A stretch of 64,000 bases of DNA from Castanea sativa (taxonomy: Eukaryota > Streptophyta > Magnoliopsida > Fagales > Fagaceae). A program made the translations under genes and the position numbers. The DNA lies in NCBI RefSeq assembly GCF_040712315.1, contig NC_134018.1:48733335-48797334 (forward strand), written 5' to 3'. This document shows, in pieces, positions 13,014-26,185 of the stretch (its first letter is position 1; every line of letters starts with the position of its first letter). The notes below the pieces were generated by a model, which did no database searches, was not told the DNA's origin, and saw only the letters and a program-made list of their open reading frames with translations.

Positions 13014-15557
13014 CTTGTTACAGAGACTTCACAGATAGTATTTTACTGGAATGGAATGTAGAAACTGAGATATCAGCTATGGGATTGTGAAGGATTTGAT
13101 TATATTAATAGCGTTGTGTGTTGGGGATAGAATGGTATTTTTTATAATTTCATGAAAGTTAGCTGGATGATCCTAATAATTACTACTATGACTCGGGACT
13201 AGGATGCCCAGTCTCGTACTAGAAAGTTCTTGTCTTTTTTTTTTCTTTTTTAATTTATGGAAAGAAAGTTATTTTCTTTAAAATTTTAAATCCTATCAAA
13301 AAAATTAAAGAATGGGAATTGGTTCTTACATCAGATATATGATATAATATGACCCTGATTTTTCATGGGAATCCTTATTGATAAAAGATAGCTTGAAAGT
13401 TAAGCTGCTTTTCTTATCTAAAATAATAATAATAAAATTAAAAATTTACAAAAAAACAAGGGGGTTAAACTGCTTTCTTTGAACGTACAACTCTACTACC
13501 ATGAATCTGGTCATAAAGGTGGTCAAATTCGTGATGCATAGTGATTTAGGACATGTCTTTTGTTTATTTATTTATCTATTTTTGGTAACGGACATGTCTT
13601 TTATTAGTCCATCTTTCCATTTTTTTTTTTGAATCACTAGTGAAAATAAAGTAGATTTTAAACTAAAATAGATGAGTGTATACTTATCGGATTTTATTAT
13701 TATTATTATTTTTTTAGAAACATTATTTTATTTTTCTTTATTTAACATTTTAATATCAACCATATTATTTAAAATAATACTACAGTTATAAATTATTTTA
13801 TAACATTTTTACAAATCATTGATATGACTAATTTTTTATTAGTTTTTATTTAAATTCATTATTAATATCACTTTATCATTTGTCAATAACCACTCACCAT
13901 ATTAACATTTTGTAAAAAAAATTATATCTCTAACATTACTCTATTATTTATATATTTTTTATATTTCTTGTATTCTCATCTATATTACTAAAGTTTAATT
14001 TTAATTTACTCAATAATAGGGACAAAATGTGTATCTTAAAAACAAATTCTTTAAAAGAGTAATTAAGATCCATCAAAAGTCTTGTAGCTTATTTAATAAT
14101 ATATTTTTGTATATTTTAAAAAATCTAAAATTCAAATCATCATTTTCCTACTATAATTATCGAATTATCAAAGAAAAAAAAAACCTAATACGAGTCATCT
14201 TATTTGAAAACTTAAAAAATATATATTTAATATTTACTTGCCTAATTGATAAGTTTTGAATATATGTCATTAGACTCGATATGTCTTTTTTATTTGGTTA
14301 AAAACAGAATAGCATAAAACAACTAAAAAGAAACAAAAGATTACAGTACAAGTACAACGCCCGATTAAATACAACCGATTGAGGTTAGTCTCATGACAAT
14401 CTAACATGTCCACAAGCCAACTATCAAAATAGCTAAAATCTATGGATATGTCATTTGTGATGTCGCTCAATCACCCACTCCACCCGGCACCCCAAAAAAA
14501 AAAAAAAAGATGTCATGGTGGTGCTTTATGTCCTAATCCCACAATCGGAAACGGTCAGGATTTATAGGAGTCATGTAAAAAAAGCAACTTCAATTCAATG
14601 CAAAGTAATGGTCATGGTCCATGCAATTATTGGAATTATCTCACTGTCAACTTGTCCAATAGAATGGGTTCATTTTGTCTACATTTTCTATCTTAAACTC
14701 TATCTATCACATATTCTTTCTCTTTCCTCCCTAAATTGTCAAAAGCGTAATGACTTTTACTTTTGAGCTTGAGAGTGACCCATCAATGATTTTCTACTTT
14801 TGCTAAAGTTCCTTCTTTCTTTTTTCTTTTTTTCTCTCTCTTTTTTTTTCTTGGCAATTGCTAAAGTAGGAATATTCCCCCGATGCACCAAAAAACTTTG
14901 TATGGCAAGATGATATTTTGGCATATTCTCAAAATTAATAGACTATATCTTAAAATTTTGGAAATTTTGATTTTACATCTTTCAAAATTTAATAATTTTA
15001 GATTGGGACCCGTAAGGTTACCCATCATTAGTGAGATTGGTAGGTGGCAATTAAGTTTAGAGTTAGCGTGTTTAGGGTCAAAATTAGTATTTCAATTTTC
15101 AAATCATGATTTTTTTTTTTTGGGTTCCTCAAAAAAAATCATGATTTTTTATGTTTAATAAAAGTTTCTAGTCTGCTTTTTGGTCCAATAAACATGATTT
15201 TTTGTGTGTTGCTGCAATGGACACCTTGGGCAGCAATTTCAAATTGCAACAAAATGCAATATAAAACCACAATTTTTTCATATGACATAGTTCTAGAAAA
15301 CTAAACCAAATTCACTCTAAAACTACATAAATTTTTTTTTACCCTCTCTCTCTCAAAGCTATATTGCTAAGATCTAGAGCTGAGATACTAGATTATGGAC
15401 TTCAGAGTGATTTTGAACCATTACTTTCCTATTGCAATTAAAAATGAAAATTAGAGAACTCGCAACTATAATAAAATGATACCAGTAACAAACTCAACCT
15501 TGTCCAAACAACGATTATACAAAACAAAGCAAAATAAATACTAATAATAAATAAGTT
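13014..15557. other. DHAR 5' flank and AT-rich intergenic DNA
   Basis: The first few hundred bases would hold the DHAR promoter. The rest is very AT-rich with poly(T), (ATT)n and a CT-rich tract near 14800-14850. No gene or clear mobile element is seen. Confidence 0.5.
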
Positions 15558-15565
15558 GTGTCTAG

Positions 15566-16118
15566 TGGCGGAGCTAGGATTTTAGTCTAGAGGGGGCAAA
15601 ATTAAAAGATGATATTAAAAGTGAAATTTATCTAAAAAACATTAATCAACAATAATAACAAAATAAATAAACAATTGTACGCAAATATGAATATATTTCA
15701 TATTATTAAAATAAATAAATAAAAACAACCAATTCATAACTACTAAAAAATTTACAAATTGATGGAGTAAAAATATGATTAGTGTTACTTAAAAAATATA
15801 ATGAATAAATGTTTGAAATTATTTTTTGTAATTGGTGGCATGCCAATTTGTAAGACATAAGTAGTAAAATTTGTAATATCTCTAGCATCATTCAAAGATA
15901 AAATGCTGTGAAAAGTATCATAAATAGTAAAAATTATGTAAATAATGATATAAAAAAATTTAAAAAAAATAGTGAAATAGGTGGTTTGGTCACTTTTAAG
16001 TTTCAACAAGTAGAAGGTTTCCCCCCCCCCCCTCCATGTGACTACTAATGAAAAAAAAAAAAAAAAAAAGGAGTTAGGGGGGGCAGGTGCCCCCTCGCCC
16101 CCCTCTGGCTCCACCAGT
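15566..16118. mobile_element. hAT-like MITE with 8-bp target duplication
   Basis: Perfect GTGTCTAG at 15558-15565 and 16119-16126 flank 553 bp. The left end TGGCGGAGCTAGG and the reverse complement of the right end, ACTGGTGGAGCCAGA, form imperfect TIRs of the GGCGGAGCCAG type seen in plant hAT MITEs. The shared flank is actually 11 bp (GTGTCTAGTGG), so the exact cut could shift by a few bases. The interior is AT-rich with a poly(C) run at 16021-16032 and a poly(A) run; there is no transposase. Confidence 0.75.
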
Positions 16119-16204
16119 GTGTCTAGTGGACAAAACTCTCACTTTTGCAGAATCTAGGAGAGATCATAGTAAGCAACTTTTCCCCAGGTTTTTGTAGAGA
16201 CTAA

Positions 16205-16433
16205 GGGTTCGTTTGGATATAGCTGAAAACTAAAAAACACTATAGCAAAATAATTTTTTAATGTGTGAAAAACACTATTCACGCCTAACATTACTATTCA
16301 TTGGCCTAAAATCACTATTCATAGCCAATGAACAGTGACCGGTGCACGTCCAGAAGAAAAAAAAGAAAAAAAAAGAGGCGTGAAATTACAAAACGCAGAC
16401 GTGGGTAGAAATAATTTCTACCCAAATGTACAC
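16205..16433. mobile_element. Tourist-like (PIF/Harbinger) MITE, copy 1
   Basis: Starts GGGTTCGTTTGGATA and ends with the complement of GTGTACATTTGGGTA. TAA at 16202-16204 and 16434-16436 is the 3-bp target duplication typical of PIF/Harbinger elements. The interior contains CACTATTCA repeats and GGCCTAAAATCACTATTCAT. A related copy lies at 30941-31154. Confidence 0.75.
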
Positions 16434-16436
16434 TAA

Positions 16437-17180
16437 TTCCCATATATAACATGAACTAAAATTTCTGTGTTAGAGTCATCTGTTTTAGCTTATTGTGAAA
16501 GTAAGGAGTCATTTACTGCTGTTTCCATTAAATATGGAACTACAAATAATCTTGGGGACCCTTTTCCCAAAGCATTTACTTCTATTTCCATTATATCTAT
16601 TATCTAAGTATCTAACCCCGCTCACATCAAAGTCGCCCAATAATTTACAATTCATAAACAAAGGCAAAATAAAATAACTCCAAACTTAGAGATGTAAATT
16701 GCAATTTAATCATTTTTTTTTTTTTTGAGAAACACAATTTAATAATGTTAATATCCATACCTGCCATTCATTTTCAAATAGAGCCTTTGGGTTTGGCAGG
16801 TACCAAATGGCCCAAGTAGAATTTTAGTTGGAGGGAGAATGGGAGATAATAACCTGAAAAATGACCCATGTGGTTTGAAATAGTAAATGCATATCACATG
16901 CACTTAAAAATTAAAATATACATGAAACTTGTAGAAATTTAATATTTGCAAATTAATTTAACCCCCGAATTTCAAGTGCAAAGCTTTACCAAGTAAAAAT
17001 CCCCGCCCAAAACTAGTGTAAATCCGTATAGACTCTATCTAAACTAAACACAAAATAACCTGAACATATTGAATGGGCCCTAAAAGCCCAAAGACATTGG
17101 TGTGAACTTTGAAAGATCAAGGATCAATCAAGTTAATATTTATAATCCACAATATTTTCATAACAAACTATAAGTAGTAA
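16437..17180. other. Intergenic, no gene seen
   Basis: AT-rich. Nothing coding recognised on either strand; a poly(T) run lies at about 16713-16726. Confidence 0.5.
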
Positions 17181-18150
17181 GTTTTTTTTTTTTTTTAGGA
17201 AACACACTGAAACTATTATTATAACCACATCACAATACATATACATCCTGGATAACAGCTCACTGAATATAGCAAGGAATCTCTTCGCTCCATATTACAT
17301 CATTGACAAGATTTTGAACTTGTCTTGCTAAAATATGAGTTGACTTATTGCCAATCCTGCATACATGAGAAAAATTAACAACACCAATTTTAGCACTTAA
17401 CTCATGAATGTCTTCCACAATAGCATCAACAGAAGTGGGTGGCAGTGTAAACCGCTTAAGAGCATTAGAAATTATTAAAGAATCACCTTCCAACACTACA
17501 CCTCGCAGCCCCAAATGCTGTGGCAGCAACAGACCAGCCTCATAAGCTTTAACTTCAATCTTGAGTGACCCCAATGAAGCTTAAATTTTTCTACACAAAG
17601 CTGCCTTCAATCTGCCTGCATTATCTCTTATTTCAACACCAATTCCAGCTTGCTTCTTTGATGTTAAAAGAGCCCCATTTACATTGATTTTAAATAAACT
17701 TGCTGGAGGAGGATACCAGACCGTGAGCAGAGGCTCTTGTTGTACATCAGGTAGGGGCTGACTCGATCTGATGTAGCAGGAAAACATGAGTCCACTGCAG
17801 ACCAGTACACCTGAAGGAAATTTGCTATCCAAAGAGCAATGGCCGGACTTGATTTGCCTTCACCACCATAAAGAACTTCATTTCTGTTACTCCAAAGAGC
17901 CCAAACAGTTGTTACAAGCTGTGAACATTTTTCCTCTGTGCTTGCATTAGTCATTCATAACAAACCATAACAAGTCCATAAAAGAATCAAGATGAACATC
18001 CAAAGGCATTAGCTGTAATTTTGAAGCAGCCCAGGTGTCTTGTGCTTTCGGACAGCCCCAAAAAATGTGACCAGTCGTCTCAGCCTCATCATGACAGCAA
18101 ACACACATGTCTTCTGCAATCACATTACGTCTTCTTAACTTAGCTTTAGT
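17181..18150 (-). pseudogene. 5'-truncated LINE: zf-RVT plus RNase H
   Basis: Read on the minus strand from about 18145: LRRRNVIAEDMCVCCHDEAE, TGHIFWGCPKAQDTW (zf-RVT), then LVTTVWALWSNRNEVLYGG, a linker, then FKINVNGALLTSKKQAGIGV, KAYEAGLLL, VVLEGDSLIISNAL and CRIGNKSTHILARQ (RVT_3 RNase H). This is the C-terminal order of a plant LINE ORF2. The reverse transcriptase is missing, and stop codons break the frame (for example after FVMND and at the RNase H junction near 17581). The first catalytic Asp in 'FKIN.DGA' is Asn. A 16-T run at 17183-17198 is the poly(A) tail on this strand, consistent with 5'-truncated retroposition. Confidence 0.8.
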
Positions 18151-18620
18151 CGGTAAGTTGTTATTGGTTCTAATTTGAATTTATAATTTAAATTACTTTT
18201 TTACCTACTCATAACAACCTACCACTTAAAATTTATTAAGAAAATGTTGTGCATATAGTATTTCTCTAATTATAATTAAGGCGAAGTTTTGAGACAACTG
18301 CATGGTACAAGTTGGGCCCAAAAGCCTACTTCAGAAATAAATTGGGCCTTGGTCACTCAGCCCTGTTAGAGAAATCTAATCTAACAAAAAAACTAAAGCC
18401 GACAAAAAGCTATTACTACTGAAACAATAAGGCCCATAAATAAATATCCATAATGGGTCACAAAAAGTTGTCGGCCCATCAGCCACCAAAGAATTCCCTA
18501 GGGTTAAATATGATACAATCAGACAACTCTAGTTTTGACCAAAAAAGGCTAAAAAAGGAAAAGAGAAACGAAAACCTAGTATAGTAAAAAAGCTAGTTCA
18601 TGTCGGAGATGGAGGTGTAC
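18151..18620 (+). promoter_or_regulatory. Promoter-like stretch with site II elements, no gene behind it
   Basis: TGGGCC/GGCCCA-type site II motifs occur near 18313, 18347, 18431 and 18472, followed by a CCCTAGGGTTAAA telo-box-like motif near 18496-18507. This combination is typical of plant housekeeping and ribosomal-protein promoters. The first downstream ATG (18600, ATGTCGGAGATGGAGGTG) stops after ten codons, so no product can be named. Confidence 0.35.
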
Positions 18621-18933
18621 CGAATTTTGTAAACGCGAAGTTTCGCTATTTCCACTCCATTTGGCCCTACAATTTGTTAGGAAAAAGTCTTAAGTGGATG
18701 ATGCTGAATTGTAATGTAGTACGAAATTGTTGGAGTTTTGACTTCGTATTTTTAAGAAATTTGTGATTTTAAAATTAAACCTAAAACACATGTTTTTGTT
18801 TTAAAAAAGAAATAGAGTTGATTCTATTTTTAACCCGCCATTAAAATTAATTTTTCGTTTACTAGTAATAATTTACCACCTATAATTTGTTGTAAAAATA
18901 TTATGGATATAACATTTTACTAAATTGGGTGCT

Positions 18934-19026
<93 letters not shown>

Positions 19027-20140
19027 CACATAATTGGGGCATCACAATGTGATTTTCCTGATTCTTAGTATTAAGGGAAAAAAATCTTGGCTTGATTTAA
19101 GGGTTGTTGAATTTAATTTTTTATTATAAATCTACCCATGTAATTTGACTTAGTTTGCATTGATTAGGAACCTCCACGATTAGGGTAATTAAAATAATTC
19201 AATGATTTGATTCTCAAAAAAAGAAGAAGAAGAAAATCAATGATCTTTTCTTTATTAGGTCTTAAGGCTTGAATAATCCTTCTTAATATGCATGGTCTCA
19301 CTTTTGGAGTGAATAGAGGAAATTTGAATTATATTGCTTAGATTCCCTCCATTAGGAGGTCTCTCTTAGATAGGATAATTTGATATAATTCACATGTGAT
19401 TTGATTTAGTATCACTAATTAATCAACTTCTTTGCTTTGATTTAATCTGACTAATTGACTTAATTTGTCATTTAATTACAAATTTGAATTTAAGATATGT
19501 TCCCTTATGAGATGTGGTCTTGAAAATAAAATTTCTTATGCGTATTTCATATTTTTTTATTTAATGCAATAATTGTATGATTAGGATAAAGATCCACCTT
19601 AGTATTTTCCTTATTTAAACATAGCTAGCATAACACAAGAAGGTTGATAGCTTGGGTACTTTCACTTATAAGTAATAACCAAAGTGTTGATTCTATTCTT
19701 CATCCTAATCTTAGAGTTAGTGGGGTATTCTCAAAAAAAGCGTTCACATACAGGTAAAAAATATGTTTTTAAAAATCATTTCAACACATACATTTTTTTC
19801 CAATTTTTTATTTGAGATAAGAGTAGAGAACTTTATTTTAGTCCAATCTAAGTATATATGAGTAAAATTCTCTCTTAAAAACTCGAAATTCCAGCTCTTA
19901 CCGTTACACACCATACCTACACTTATATTTGTAGGATGATACTTATGACAAATATGCTTAGTAATAACGCACATTTTTACAACAACTAAGCCACAAACTT
20001 ACCATTCCATGTGCCTAGCAAATCAATGATTGCCCAAATCAAACTCACGGTAAAAAAACCCATGTATTTGTAGCGCGAACTACGCTAATAGGACAAACAA
20101 ATATTCGCGCGTAGTTCTAGAAACGACAATAGAAGTTTAA
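18621..20140. other. Intergenic with a compound microsatellite
   Basis: Contains (TA)n(CA)n(TA)n at 18934-19022. A 9-bp perfect inverted repeat GAACTACGC / GCGTAGTTC lies near 20080-20116. No coding sequence recognised. Confidence 0.5.
18934..19022. repeat. (TA)n(CA)n(TA)n microsatellite
   Basis: About 8 TA, 18 CA and 18 TA units in a row. Confidence 0.95.
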
Positions 20141-21692
20141 TCAAAGAAAAAAAAACCCCACCAATCCAACACATACTCACAATCACAAATCTCCCATGTT
20201 TTCTCTGTGGTTGGTTCCCCATCGTTTCAGTCACTTTTTCTCAGGTTATTTATTCCTTAATTCACGTCTCAGACTGTTTCTTCGAAAACCCATTTCTCCA
20301 TCCAGATAAAATCCGTAACCCAATTCCCAGGTTTTGCTTTACCGACCATTTTGCGTGTCCAAATAGAAAAGAAAAAAAAAAAAATTTCTCAGTGATTTTG
20401 ACGTTTTAAATTTTTTTTAGCATACTTGTTTGACCAAACTTGTCATCATGTCGGCGCGTCCTTTTGTTGATTGATTTTGTTATCAAGTTCCAAACTTTGA
20501 TGGTTTGGAATGAAGTGGGATATGAGAGTTTCTGCAAGTGATACAGAATTTGAATTATGGTACGCACTAAAATCCAGAATCATTGTTATGATACAGCAGA
20601 GAATTAATAAGCAAGGTCAGCTGTTTCCCTATTTTTAGTAATCAATTTCTGGGTTTTTTTTTTTTTTAAATTTAAAATTTTTAAAATTATTTTTTATGGT
20701 CCACTCCAATTAGTATATGGAATATTGGGATCCATAATTTTGTTGGGTTTTGAATTTTGCGTGTGCTTTTATCAAAGTGGGTTTTGTTTCTTGTGGAAAA
20801 TTTACTAGGGATATGCTGTTGTAGTGGCTTCAATATGATTTTGTTTAGTTTTTGTTTCAATGAACTGTAGGGTGGTTGCAATTATTATTGTGTAGGTTTT
20901 TTTATTTTTATTTATTTTTAATAAAGTTGTGCAAGTGTTTTGAAGGCTTATTGTATCGGATTTGCCCATTTTAAGGATCATGATGGTCGGTTGCAATTAC
21001 TCATGTTCTTTACACTTGTTTAGTTGTTTCAATTTTGTTCCAATAACTACCTACCAAAAAAGGTTGCTTCAATCATTTGGTCCTGCATGTTGCAATTACT
21101 CTTGTTCTTTTACACTTGTTTAGTGGTTTCATTGCCGATTGCTCGAAACTTTACTGTGTTGTATTCATGATGTTTCTCCTAGAAACTTTTTCTTGATCTT
21201 AGAGGAGTAGAGGAAACTTACATGGGATTTTCAAAACCGGATTCTTTCAATTTGTTCATTATATTATTATTGTGTTATTTTATTTTATATATATATATAT
21301 ATAATAATTGTATTTAGGGCTAAAATTTAGTCTTAGATGTTGATGTGAAACGAGCAATTTCCTGTTCTTTTGGATTTTTTTATTTATTTAAATTATTCTT
21401 ATATTTTTGCATAAGGTCTTACTGAGTATTCATTTAAATCTTATAGAACTGAACTTCCAGGAAGCAGAGAGGTTTTAAGACTTACAAATGCTCCAAATTT
21501 TGCATTTGATATTTGTTCATGCTTGTGGATATATGACATAGCCAGAATTGGTTAGCAGCTTCTTGTTGCTTTTGTTCTTATGTATTTACAATCTAGATAA
21601 ATTGTTTTCCTCAAATTTTCATTATAAGATTTAGTTGGCAGTTATTAGTATATGCTCACTTCTTCATGTAGGATTCTCCCTGTTTGGTGCAG
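20141..21692 (+). other. Probable 5' UTR/intron region of the TRM-like gene
   Basis: C- and T-rich 5' UTR-like text begins near 20150, and a possible donor (CAAG|GTCAGC) lies near 20615. The rest, up to the acceptor at 21691-21692, would be intron. An upstream coding exon could lie here, for example from the ATG at 20511, but I could not confirm one. Confidence 0.35.
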
Positions 21693-24600
21693 ATGCATAC
21701 TTTTATCTTCTAAAAGGTGCTTGAGTTTTAGTGAGTGTTTACTGAAACTAGCCAAAGATTTGTCAGCAAAAATGGAATCCAAAGAACGGATGCCAAGTGT
21801 TATTGCAAGATTGATGGGCCTTGATGAACTTCCGCCTCAGCAGCCTGTTCAAAAACAGCAAAGAGTGCTTTCTGAGTATTATTTACAGAGGGTTGCTTCT
21901 ATAGGTGTCCGGGAGAAGCGTTCATACCATGAGCGTGCTTCCTTTAGGATAAGCAGTGAAGAGCAGAAGGAATTAGGTTACAACTTTAGAGTAGGGGAAA
22001 CATTAAATAGATGTAAGCAACATAACCAGTCGGTTGAAGACAGGAAAATCAGCTCAAGTTCATCAGAAGAAAAAATGGCTTTCATAAGGCAGAATTTTTC
22101 AGATGCAAAATGCATTTCAGTGGATAAGTCATCACATAGTGTTCCTCCTTACTCACAATCGGAGCATCATACAGTCTCAAAGTCATCACATACTTCTTAT
22201 GGTAGCAATATTGACAAATGTGGGAAATTTGGGAGGACAACAGTGCAAGGGAATGTTAAATTGCGGCAGAAACCTAAGAATAGTCTTGTTAGAAAGTTGC
22301 ATGGAGAACTTGGTCTTGATAATATATGCAAGTATACTAGATCACAATTGGAGTCAAATGGTGAAGCATGCCATCCGCCCACAGCAATTGTAATTTTGAA
22401 ACCAAACCATGGCAATCCAGAGAATGATGCACAATGTTTTGCTTCACCTAGCTCATATGAAGGTTCTCTTTTGGGTGATGGGGAGTTAAAAGATTCTCCT
22501 ATTCTTGAAAATGGGAAATCAGACGTTGAAGTCAGAGAGAGGAAGAACTTGGCATATGACATGGAACCTACAAGGCAACGACCTAGAGTTTCAAGAGAGA
22601 TTTCAGAGGAAGTTACTAGACAAACAAGGCATGGCACAGTTAGGATTTCAACAAAGGAATCAAGGTCAGGATTGAGAATTGATGGCACTGTTGCTAAAGA
22701 GTCTGAGCTGAAGATGCCTACAAATTTCTCTAATTGGAGGAACCACTACAAGTCCTCATTTTCCCTTTCGCATGGGTCATATGTCACCAGGGAAGCAACA
22801 AGGCAGATCTCTGAACGATGGAGGATGAATAAGAAGTTTCAAAAAGATGGACTGGCTGGGAGAGCAAGTACTCTGGGTGAATTGCTTGCTATGCCTGATC
22901 ATGAAACTGGGGCAAAAAATGTTAATTACAAGCCTGGTAAGCATGGCCTGGGCAATCAAACTGTTGCAAATGATGGGCATGTGAACTCCAGTGGTCCTTT
23001 AGGCATTAGCGGCAGGGATGGTTTGAAGGATGGGTCTATCAGAAACTTACCAAAGTCCAGATCTCTTTCTGCATCTTCGTCTGCCATGGAGAGTCCTAGA
23101 ACTAGGACTAGATATGAAGGTCTTCAAAGTGACTGGAATTTGAGCTTGGGAGAGTTTGTTTTTTGGGCACAGAACAAGTCAAGGAAGCAAAATTTAAACC
23201 AGGAAAATGGTCTCAAATGTGGAAACTTATTTAGCTATGAGAAATCCCATTCTTTTTCCTGCTTGGATTTGGAAAATAATCAGACTGTAGATGAGGTGAA
23301 AATCGAACTTCAGAAGGATCTATCTGATAAGAATTTTTTGGGTCCTCAGTCATCAACTACCAGTTTTTCTTACTCTGATTTAGAAAATAATCACATTGTA
23401 CAAGATAAATGGTTGGTGGAAGGTGAGCTGAAGAACAACCTTGACAATATCAATATGTGTGAACAGAATGTTTCACTTCCTAAGCCATCAGTTCGTAGTT
23501 TTGCCTCAGTAACCATGGTAACTGATGTGGTGGCTGATGCAAAGATTAAGGTTGTGAGTAGGCCTTCTGGAAATTCTAAGGAAGAGCTGATTGAGCCAAC
23601 AACTTGCATCCTAGAGGCAAATTCTGATTCTTTTAGTCTTGCCTCAGATACTTCAATTCAACAGGTACAATGTTTCTCTCTTATATAAGATATTACTTAT
23701 TTTTGCAATGCTCTCATAATTACATATCTAGATGTTTGTAAACAGTAGATAATTTGGCGTAGTAGTTTGAGATATTAGACTTCTTCTATCTGCTATATGG
23801 GTCGGCAAAATATCTCTGCTTTATTGATATTTTTGTCAAGCTTGATATTCTAACACTGATATGTATCACACCTTGACAGTATCTTATGATTTGTAAGACC
23901 GTAAGGGAAGAGACTGAACATTCAATTTTCATTGTACTGAAAAATTCAAGATTTTTTATCAGCTTTTTCAAGAAAAGCATACTTGACTTTTCTAAAACAA
24001 TACAAAATCCAAGTGTGGTTCAAAATCATTAAATTCATTCTTAGGTATGACCTAATATCTTTCTGCAGTGTCTAGAATCTAATACCATTTATTTCTTCTT
24101 CTTCAGCATATGGTATTCTTTAAATCCCAACTGTCTATTTATAGCCACTGCACTTGTGTGTGTTTCTTTGAATGAATGATTCTCATACAGGTTCAACGTT
24201 TCCAATTTTCTCGCCAATTTTGCTAATACTTACCTTGTTCACCTATTTATAGATTTATGTGACCAATATTTTTGTTTGACACTACATATTCTGTCATAAA
24301 TTGTAGGAAACATATGCTGGATTCCACGAAGAAGGTTCTGTTTTCTCACAGTGTTCTGGCACAGATCCAGAATCCATATTAAGTTTGGGGGAGGCTAATC
24401 ATCCTAGTCCAATTTCAGTTCTGGAAGCACCTTATAAAGAAGAGCTTTCATCTAGTTCTGAATGCTTAGGAAGTGTCAGCACTGACATTAGTGGTAAGAT
24501 GACTATAACTGCATCTCATTATATTAACCATCCTTTAGTTCAAATTCTTTCGATACATCTTTTCCCCTTTCTTTGGCTGGGTTCATGGATGCAAGTTTCT

Positions 24601-25216
24601 GATAACAGATATCTCAGAAACTCTCTCAGAGGCAGCTAGAATGATTGTTTCAAGTGATGAAGATGATGAAGGATCTGTAGATGACCTTAAAGAAAATGAA
24701 GATTTGATGAGCTTGTTTGGTGTTGAAGAAAGCAGGGATTTCTCCTACGTTGTTGATGTATTAACTGAGGCAGGTTTTCATGGTGAGCTTCTGGATATGG
24801 ACTTTGGTGCCTGGCACTCTTCAGAATGCCCAATAAGCCTTTCAATTTTTGAGACCCTAGAGAAGAGGTTTGGTGAGCAGTCTTCCTGGAAAAGGTCAGA
24901 AAGGAGGCTTCTCTTTGACCGAATAAATTCAGGGCTGTTGGAGATTCTTCAGCCATGCATGGGCGTGCCCTCATGGACAAAGCCTGTGTCTAAAATATTT
25001 AAACCAAAGATGAGCCTGGACATGATTGAGGAAGAGTTATGGATGTTGCTAGTCAGCCAAGAAAAGGAAGTGAGCAAGGATTCAGCAATGAATATGCTGG
25101 GAAAGGAACTAGCATCTATAGATTTAGGAAATGATATCGATTTTATAGGTAGAGAAATAGAGAGATTATTGGTTGAGGAGCTTGTAGCAGAGGTTTTTAG
25201 CATTGTCATTTCTTGA
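21693..25216 (+). CDS. DUF4378 / TRM-like (LONGIFOLIA-type) protein
   Basis: Member of the plant DUF3741/DUF4378 family, which includes TON1-recruiting-motif (TRM) and LONGIFOLIA proteins that act at microtubules and in cell shape. Exons: 21693-23664, 24307-24493 and 24609-25216, with GT..AG introns in phases 0 and 1. The first in-frame ATG of the first exon is 21772, giving 895 residues, but an upstream exon is possible because the frame is open back to the acceptor. Near the N-terminus the text MPSVIARLMGLDELPP is the hallmark VARLMGLD motif. A long low-complexity Ser/Lys/Arg-rich middle follows. The C-terminal 170 residues (SYVVDVLTEAGFHG, then WKRSERRLLFDRINSGLLEI, then DFIGREIERLLVEELVAEV) are the DUF4378 domain. 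Family is firm; which TRM it is, and its role, are inferred. Confidence 0.88.
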
Positions 25217-26185
25217 GCTGTAGTGTTTTGTTTTTGGCGGATATCTATATTGAAATATGAGAACCATTCAGGAAAAAAAAAATTTATGTATATAGCAATT
25301 GTTTTGATCTGAGTGACAAAGTGTGAAGAGGATTTAGGTATAGATTTATTTTGTTCATACATGAGTGTATTGAAATTTTCAAGGTCTTGTGTTTCTGATG
25401 GATTTTCAAACCATCATGATATTGTTTTTATTTATTTAGGTATTGAAGTTTCAAAATGTCTCATAAGTGCAGTAATTTTACTTTGATTTGCCAAGTGTTA
25501 TAACAGTGATATACATTTTTTGTGTGATGACTTGCTGTTCTATCATAAACCCTTGAAGATACGATGTTTTGAAGTTCAAACTTTCCCTTCTCTAATTACT
25601 TAATTTGATGTTCAAGTTTGCACCTAGATTTATGGTGTAGGTTACTTCTTATTTGGTCCCAGGATGTTGCCAGGTAAAATGGAAGCAGTTGCAGTTGTTT
25701 TTGGGCTCATCTTTGTAAGTAGGGATAACAGGATTTGGCAAACGTTATAAATAAAACTAATCAGAGGGATATTGTGGTAGGGTCCAGAAGTATGATTTAC
25801 AAAACTTCATATGGATAGTTCTGACAGTGATGCATAATGATTAGTGATAACCGTATTGAAAACCTATAGAATTTTTTCCCTAATAATAATTTTATTGATA
25901 CCCAAAAAAAAATAAAAAAATAAATCAGAGGTGAATTTTCCCCTTATCCAATTGAACTAACTAGATCCTATGTTTACAGCTGAATTCAGGAATGCCCTAG
26001 ATGTTCACTTCAATATTTTAATATAAAAAATTTGGAAGGTAATTCATGACGTACTAGGTATTACTCCATCATCCATAACATGGAGGAACGAAAGATGAGA
26101 AAATTATGAGGGCAAACATTCCTAATGCTAGCCTCTTGGTTAAGGCAGATCATCCTCAATATTTGAAATGATCTTACTTGAGCTC
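25217..26185. other. 3' flank of the TRM-like gene, intergenic
   Basis: No gene recognised. The first 200-300 bases are probably the 3' UTR. A poly(A)-rich tract lies at about 25903-25922. Confidence 0.45.

Noticed and set aside
20511..20615. First coding exon of the TRM-like gene
   Set aside because: ATG at 20511 opens 35 codons to a donor-like site, but the peptide does not resemble family N-termini and the phase to the next exon was not confirmed.
22197..22688. Minus-strand 163-codon frame
   Set aside because: Antisense shadow of the long first exon of the TRM-like gene; no domain.
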